Under the pieces are notes generated by a model that was not told where the DNA came from, made no database searches, and worked only from the letters and a program-made list of their open reading frames with translations. Positions 15,805 to 19,462 of a stretch of DNA of 19,462 bases are shown piece by piece. Each line of letters begins with the position of its first letter. Position 1 is the first letter of the stretch. Origin of the DNA: Pseudomonadota bacterium (lineage in GTDB: Bacteria; Pseudomonadota; Alphaproteobacteria; Sphingomonadales; Sphingomonadaceae); NCBI GenBank assembly GCA_023423775.1, contig JAFAEZ010000028.1, positions 1 through 19,462 on the forward strand. Direction: 5' to 3'. The position numbers and the translations under genes are program-made.

Positions 15805-15831
15805 TTGACAGCGGACCCGAACCATTATCGA
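15805..15831 (+). promoter_or_regulatory. Possible promoter of the TonB-dependent receptor gene
   Basis: A perfect -35 hexamer TTGACA (15805-15810) is followed after 15 bases by a weak -10, TATCGA (15826-15831). Transcription would start near 15838, only a few bases before the ATG, so the message would be almost leaderless. That agrees with the lack of a good Shine-Dalgarno. The short spacing and poor -10 keep confidence low. Confidence 0.3.
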
Positions 15832-15844
15832 GAATGCGGCAGTG

Positions 15845-18166
15845 ATGTTGCGTTCCCCGGTTCCCGTGCGTGCCTTTGCGGCAACCGGCTTGCTTCTCGC
15901 GGGCGCCGCCGCTGCGACCCCTGCATGGGCCGCGCCCGGTGCTGAGGGGTCGATCATCGTCACCGCCCGCCAGCATGCCGAGCCGCTCCACCAGGTCCCG
16001 TTCAGCATCACCGCGCTCGACGAAGCCCAGATCGAGCTTATCGGAGCCGAGCGCCTGTCGGACGTGGCGCGCGCCGTCCCCAATCTGATCGTCGTTCCGG
16101 TCGGAACCTTGGGGGCCGAGCAGCCCGCCATCCGCGGGATCTTCTCGCCCGCCGGATCGGCTACCACCGGCCTCTACCTCGACGACGTGCCGATCCAGAT
16201 GCGCTCGCTCGGCTTTGGTGGGAGCGCCGACATACGGACGTTCGACCTCGTTCGCGCCGAGGTACTGCGCGGGCCGCAGGGGACCTTGTTCGGCGCCAGC
16301 TCGATGGGGGGAACGATCCGCTTCATCACCCGCCAGCCCGATCTCGACGAAACCAGCGGTTATCTCTCGGCCACGCTCGAACAGGTGCGTGGCGGCGGCC
16401 TCGGCGGCGGGGTCGAGGGGGCGGTCGGCGTCCCGCTCCTGCCGGGCAAGATCGGCCTGCGCACCGGTTTCTATTACGGGCGCGACGGCGGCTATGTCGA
16501 TCGCGTGGACGGGCAGAGCGGTGCGATCGTGCAGCGCGACGTCAACGACGTGGATGCACTGGCGCTGCGCGCAGCGGTGAAGGCCGCTGTCGGCGAGGCA
16601 GTGGAGCTGACACCGGCGCTGCACTACCAGCGCACCCGGCGCGGCGACTTTCCGTTCTTCGACAGCACGCGCGGGCCGCACCTCAAATCCTCGATCCACG
16701 AACAGCCGGGCAGGGAGGAATTCATCCTGCCGAGCCTCACCGTCCGCGCCGACCTGGGCGGGGCGACGCTGACCAGCGTCACCGCCCACCTCGACCGGAC
16801 CGACCGGCAGACGACCGATTATTCGCTGGCCTTCGGCGAGCTCGTGCTCGGCGGAGCGGTGCCGGGCCTCGTTCCCGCTGGCGGGACGCGCAGCCTGACC
16901 GAGGTCACCCAGCGCAGCTTCAGCCAGGAATTGCGCTTCGCCTCCCCCGACGGCGCGGCGCCGCTGCGCTGGGTCTTCGGCTTCTTTTACCGCCGCGCCT
17001 CATTCGGCCTGACGCAAAACGTGATCGAGCCGGGGATCGCCGGTCTCACCCGTCTCTATCTTGACGCCTCGGTCGAGGACGCGTTCGGAGTGCCGCTGTT
17101 GCCGGGGGGGGTCAGCTACCGCGGCAGCGAGACGGTGCGCGAGACCCAGGTTGCCGCATTCGGCGAAGCGAGCTGGCGCATCAACGAACGGCTCGAGGCG
17201 CTCGCCGGCCTGCGCGTGACCCGCTCGCGGCTCGACCTGGAGGTGGTGTCGGAAGGGCCCTATGCCGGCGGCGCGTTCAAGGCGGCCGACGCGCCGAGCC
17301 AGCGCGAGACGCCGGTCACGCCGCGGCTGGGCCTGAGCTATCGTCTCGGCGAGAGCGCTTTGGTCCATGCCGGCATCAGCAAGGGCTTTCGCGTCGGCGG
17401 CGCCAATCCGCCGGTGCCTGCGGGGCCCTGCGGCGCCGACCTGCTGGCCTTCGGCCGGTCCGAGGCTCCGGCTTCGTTCGGGTCGGACTCGCTGTGGAGC
17501 TACGAGGCCGGCTTCAAGGGCAGGTTCGCGCCCGGGCTGAGCCTCAGCGCCTCGCTGTTCCGGATCGACTGGAAGGGCATCCAGCAGCCGGTCATGTTGC
17601 CGGGCTGCGGCTTCTCCTTCACCGACAATCTCGGCCGCGCCCGCAGCCGCGGCTTTGAGTTCGAAGGGGAGGCGCGGCTGGCGCGGGGCCTGAGCACCAC
17701 CGTGGGGATCGGTTTCGTCGATGCCCGCTTCCGCGAGACGATCTTGGGCGGTGTCGATGCAGCCAGCGCCGGGCGAGTGGTCATTGCCGGACGCGGCGAC
17801 CGTATCCCCTACGTGCCGCGCTGGACGACGCGCGTCGCCGCCGATTACGCGCTGACGCTGCCGGGGGCGCTGCGCGGCTTCCTCCACGGCGAAATCCAAT
17901 ATGTGAGCGGCTACAGGCGCGCGCCCTCGGAAGCGGCCGCCGGTTACGATGCCCGCGTCGATCGGGGCGAGGATTATGCCAACGCCCTGTTTCGGGCCGG
18001 AATCGGGCGCGGTCCCTGGAAGCTCGCGCTGTTCGTCGACAATCTGTTCGACGACCGATCGATCCTGTTCAGCAACGCCGATCTCGTGCCCGCAACCGGG
18101 TCGCCGCTGCGCCAGCAGACGCTGACGCCGCGGACGGCCGGCGTCAGCACCTCGCTCCGCTTCTGA
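15845..18166 (+). CDS. TonB-dependent outer-membrane receptor
   Basis: Outer-membrane active transporter of 773 residues, driven by TonB-ExbBD. Seen: a signal peptide of about 29 residues ending PAWA, a TonB-box-like GSIIVTAR at about 35-42, a plug domain with LYLDDVPIQ and the conserved VLRGPQGTLFGASSMGGTIRF (near 140-160), then a long run of alternating beta-strand sequence, a YEAGFKGRFAPGLSLSASLF segment, and a C-terminal STSLRF ending in Phe. The ATG at 15845 is preferred; a GTG at 15842 is directly upstream in frame. The sequence resembles the large sphingomonad receptor group that takes up varied organic compounds rather than a recognised siderophore receptor. No transport or degradation gene is beside it, so the substrate is unknown. 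It ends 5 bp from the convergent lipoprotein gene. Confidence 0.93.
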   Translation: MLRSPVPVRAFAATGLLLAGAAAATPAWAAPGAEGSIIVTARQHAEPLHQVPFSITALDEAQIELIGAERLSDVARAVPNLIVVPVGTLGAEQPAIRGIFSPAGSATTGLYLDDVPIQMRSLGFGGSADIRTFDLVRAEVLRGPQGTLFGASSMGGTIRFITRQPDLDETSGYLSATLEQVRGGGLGGGVEGAVGVPLLPGKIGLRTGFYYGRDGGYVDRVDGQSGAIVQRDVNDVDALALRAAVKAAVGEAVELTPALHYQRTRRGDFPFFDSTRGPHLKSSIHEQPGREEFILPSLTVRADLGGATLTSVTAHLDRTDRQTTDYSLAFGELVLGGAVPGLVPAGGTRSLTEVTQRSFSQELRFASPDGAAPLRWVFGFFYRRASFGLTQNVIEPGIAGLTRLYLDASVEDAFGVPLLPGGVSYRGSETVRETQVAAFGEASWRINERLEALAGLRVTRSRLDLEVVSEGPYAGGAFKAADAPSQRETPVTPRLGLSYRLGESALVHAGISKGFRVGGANPPVPAGPCGADLLAFGRSEAPASFGSDSLWSYEAGFKGRFAPGLSLSASLFRIDWKGIQQPVMLPGCGFSFTDNLGRARSRGFEFEGEARLARGLSTTVGIGFVDARFRETILGGVDAASAGRVVIAGRGDRIPYVPRWTTRVAADYALTLPGALRGFLHGEIQYVSGYRRAPSEAAAGYDARVDRGEDYANALFRAGIGRGPWKLALFVDNLFDDRSILFSNADLVPATGSPLRQQTLTPRTAGVSTSLRF

Positions 18167-18171
18167 CGCGC

Positions 18172-18612
18172 CTAGGAAACGACCTGGACGATGGCGATGT
18201 CCGCGATGCGCTCGCCGCCGCAATGGATCTCGGCGCGCGAATAACGGCCGGCTGCTTCGTAGCGGGCGCTGTCGCTGAGACCATTGGGCTTGGGAGCGAG
18301 GGTGAGGTCCAGCACGAGCGTGCCGCCGGAGCCGCCGGCGCGCGGCGTCAAAGCGGGCTCGAAACCGGCCATCTGCAGATCGACCTTTCCGTTCACCAGG
18401 ACCCGGCCGCCGGTGACCGATCCCTTCCAGTCACGGGTTTCGCGGAATGGGCAGGCGGCCAGCTTGGCCTGGCTCTGCTCCTCGTCGGCAGCGGCGGTCG
18501 TCGCATTCGTGCTCTCGTTCGCGGCTGGATCGGTAGCCGCACTTTCGGTGCCCTCGGTACCACAGGCGGCCAGCAGCAGGCCGAGCGCTGTTATCGCCGC
18601 GAATCGCATCAT
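18172..18612 (-). CDS. Small hypothetical lipoprotein
   Basis: 146 residues. The N-terminal signal peptide ends in a lipobox, LLAAC, with the lipidated Cys at 17, so the mature protein is membrane-anchored on the periplasmic side. A low-complexity Ala/Thr/Glu/Ser linker (18-50) follows, then a compact domain of about 95 residues with two Cys (C54 in AACPFRETRDW, C131 in EIHCGGERIA) that could form a disulfide. Repeated hydrophobic strands (RVLVNGKVDLQM, GTLVLDLTLAP, IADIAIVQVV) suggest a beta-sandwich. The start at 18612 has AAGGA 7 bases upstream; ATG at 18609 is equally in frame. I do not recognise a named family. It is convergent with the receptor gene and follows tRNA-Phe on the same strand. 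Confidence 0.85.
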   Translation of the reverse strand: MMRFAAITALGLLLAACGTEGTESAATDPAANESTNATTAAADEEQSQAKLAACPFRETRDWKGSVTGGRVLVNGKVDLQMAGFEPALTPRAGGSGGTLVLDLTLAPKPNGLSDSARYEAAGRYSRAEIHCGGERIADIAIVQVVS

Positions 18613-18743
18613 TCTCCGTTCCTTCCGTTCGTCGCTCCCAGCCGGAGCCGCGGTGGTTGTCGCCTTGCCCTAGCGCAGGCGCGGAGACGCGCCTAGCCGC
18701 CGCGGGACGCGGTCGGTGGGGTGGTTCGGGAGAATGTGGAGAA

Positions 18744-18819
18744 TGGTGCCCAGGGACGGGATCGAACCGCCGACACTGCGATTTTCAGTCGCATGCTCTA
18801 CCAACTGAGCTACCTGGGC
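18744..18819 (-). tRNA. tRNA-Phe (anticodon GAA)
   Basis: Reading the minus strand gives a full 76-nt cloverleaf: acceptor stem GCCCAGG paired with CCTGGGC, D arm GCTC AGTTGGTAGA GC, anticodon stem TGCGA/TCGCA with loop CTGAAAA (anticodon GAA), variable region GTGTC, T arm with TTCGATC, discriminator A and an encoded CCA. It lies 39 bp downstream of yacG on the same strand. No integrase or direct repeat of its 3' end is seen nearby, so it does not appear to be an occupied integration site. Confidence 0.98.
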
Positions 18820-18845
18820 ATGTTCCGGCGAGTGCGGACGCCGCG

Positions 18846-18875
18846 CCTATAAAGGGCCCTAGCGCTCGCTGTCCA
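18846..18875 (-). promoter_or_regulatory. Candidate promoter of tRNA-Phe
   Basis: On the minus strand, TGGACA (18870-18875) and TATAGG (18846-18851) are separated by 18 bases. Transcription would begin near 18839 and give a 5' leader of about 20 bases before the tRNA. The -35 element lies inside the last codons of yacG. The tRNA could also be read from the yacG transcript. Confidence 0.4.
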
Positions 18876-19065
18876 GCCCGTCCGGTCCAAAATCGGCGTT
18901 TTCGTCGGCCGGCGGGCCCGGAACGCGATAATTGTCGCCGAGCCAGTTCAGGAGGTCGCGGTCTTTGCAACCCTGACTGCAGAAGGGCGCGTGGGCCGCG
19001 TCCTCCGTCTTGCCGCAGAGCGGGCAACCTTTGCGGCGTTTGTCAGGCGAAGCGGGCGTGGACAT
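18859..19065 (-). CDS. yacG: DNA gyrase inhibitor / zinc-binding protein YacG
   Basis: 68-residue cytoplasmic protein with one zinc site of the form CPLC-x11-CSQGC (C14, C17, C29, C33), followed by KDRDLLNWLGDNYRVPG, the conserved YacG tail motif. In E. coli YacG binds GyrB and inhibits gyrase; that role is known for the family, not shown here. The C-terminal 18 residues are acidic and likely disordered. The start at 19065 is the only ATG giving the family length; the same frame is open further upstream but is a shadow of the RNase gene. It overlaps the end of that gene by 23 bp and lacks a Shine-Dalgarno, pointing to translational coupling. Confidence 0.95.
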   Translation of the reverse strand: MSTPASPDKRRKGCPLCGKTEDAAHAPFCSQGCKDRDLLNWLGDNYRVPGPPADENADFGPDGLDSER

Positions 19066-19462
19066 GCCCGGCCGATATGGCGAGGCCGGGCTCGGCCTGC
19101 AACCCGACGGAAGCCCCGATTCGCCGCTGCAGAACCGAAAGCCATTCCGGCGCGGCCTCGATGCGCTCGATGACGGGAGGCGCGGCGACGATCGTGCGCT
19201 CGCCCACGCCGGGCACGCGCTCGGCCAGCCGGAGCAAGGCCCGCGCCGCCGCGCCGACGCGATCGCCCTGCAGCAGTTCGGGTAGGGACGCTCGGGTGCG
19301 GCGGCGCACGATCTGGAGGAAGCCGAAGCCGTTGACGGCGGTGCGTTCGAAAGGCGGGGGCAGGACCGCGGCGACCGCCGCCGCGGCGGCCTGGCGCTCG
19401 TCCTTGGAAGATAGAGTCGGGAGGTCGATTCCGATCGAGCCGCCAATGCCGAACAGCCGGAC
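19043..19462 (-). CDS. Ribonuclease E/G family protein, C-terminal part (truncated by window edge)
   Basis: The frame is open to the window edge and gives 139 C-terminal residues. Seen: FGIGGSIGIDLPTLSSKDERQAA at the start, equivalent to the GGLIVIDFIDM block that holds the second metal-binding Asp of the RNase E/G catalytic core (here probably D13 of the fragment), then PPFERTAVNGFGFLQIVRRRTRASLPELL, typical of the alphaproteobacterial short form. The CPxCxG zinc-link cysteines of classical RNase E/G are absent from the visible tail, which suggests the short variant. The order RNase - yacG - tRNA-Phe is a conserved block in this group. Likely role: endonucleolytic RNA processing. Confidence 0.85.
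   Translation of the reverse strand, partial: VRLFGIGGSIGIDLPTLSSKDERQAAAAAVAAVLPPPFERTAVNGFGFLQIVRRRTRASLPELLQGDRVGAAARALLRLAERVPGVGERTIVAAPPVIERIEAAPEWLSVLQRRIGASVGLQAEPGLAISAGHVHARFA

Noticed and set aside
11401..16167. A 1588-codon open frame on the minus strand, opposite the autotransporter, and a 483-codon one at 9943-11394.
   Set aside because: Composition is dominated by Asp, Arg, Ala, Gly and Val with no domain or signal. Such antisense frames are expected opposite repetitive high-GC coding sequence, and the plus strand has a complete, well-supported autotransporter.
18677..18694. 7-bp GC hairpin (AGGCGCG-GAGA-CGCGCCT) downstream of tRNA-Phe as its terminator.
   Set aside because: The hairpin is perfect but no T tract follows on the minus strand; it may be a chance structure in GC-rich sequence.
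18744..18819. tRNA-Phe as an integration site of a mobile element.
   Set aside because: No integrase gene and no repeat of the tRNA 3' end is visible in the window.
18859..19446. Long form of the yacG frame (195 residues).
   Set aside because: The upstream two thirds are a shadow of the RNase E/G gene; the YacG family is about 60-70 residues long and begins at 19065.

Overview
The window is high-GC DNA that looks alphaproteobacterial, most likely a sphingomonad. The reasons are the order RNase E/G - yacG - tRNA-Phe, a large TonB-dependent receptor with a typical plug, a bacterial-type ferredoxin-NADP reductase ending in AFVEK, several short proteins of a kind I associate with Sphingomonadales, and a tandem-hairpin repeat of a type I recall as common between sphingomonad genes. 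The taxon call is inference from recall; no search was run.

Left part (2-5521, + strand): an operon joined by three 4-bp ATGA overlaps. It holds a 5'-truncated HyuA-HyuB fusion of 5-oxoprolinase type, two membrane proteins (DUF969, DUF979) thought to form a 5-oxoproline permease, and a soluble DUF2891 protein of unknown role. Together this suggests import of 5-oxoproline (pyroglutamate) and its ATP-driven opening to glutamate. Two things stand out in the oxoprolinase: a repeat-like double hairpin lies in frame inside the gene, and the conserved DMGGTSTD motif reads AMGGTSPD.

Middle (5630-8453): ferredoxin-NADP reductase (+), a DmeF-type Co/Ni efflux transporter (-), a small proline-rich protein with a (CCG)8 tract (+), a 47-residue membrane-anchored small protein (-), and an 86-residue helical protein (+) whose 3' end overlaps the next gene.

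Surface region (8419-18166): a LuxR/GerE-type regulator (-) diverges from a 1988-residue type V autotransporter (+). The 231-bp gap between them carries a perfect 16-bp palindrome. The passenger starts with three large tandem repeats (801, 741 and about 729 bp), followed by degenerate NSGTI-type beta-helix repeats, an RTX-like nonapeptide, PATR-like segments and a C-terminal beta-barrel ending in Phe. A strong rho-independent terminator separates it from a TonB-dependent receptor.

Right end (18172-19462, - strand): a small lipoprotein, tRNA-Phe(GAA) with encoded CCA, yacG, and the C-terminal part of an RNase E/G family protein cut by the window edge. No insertion sequence, CRISPR array or prophage gene was seen. 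No gene-free stretch exceeds 300 bases.
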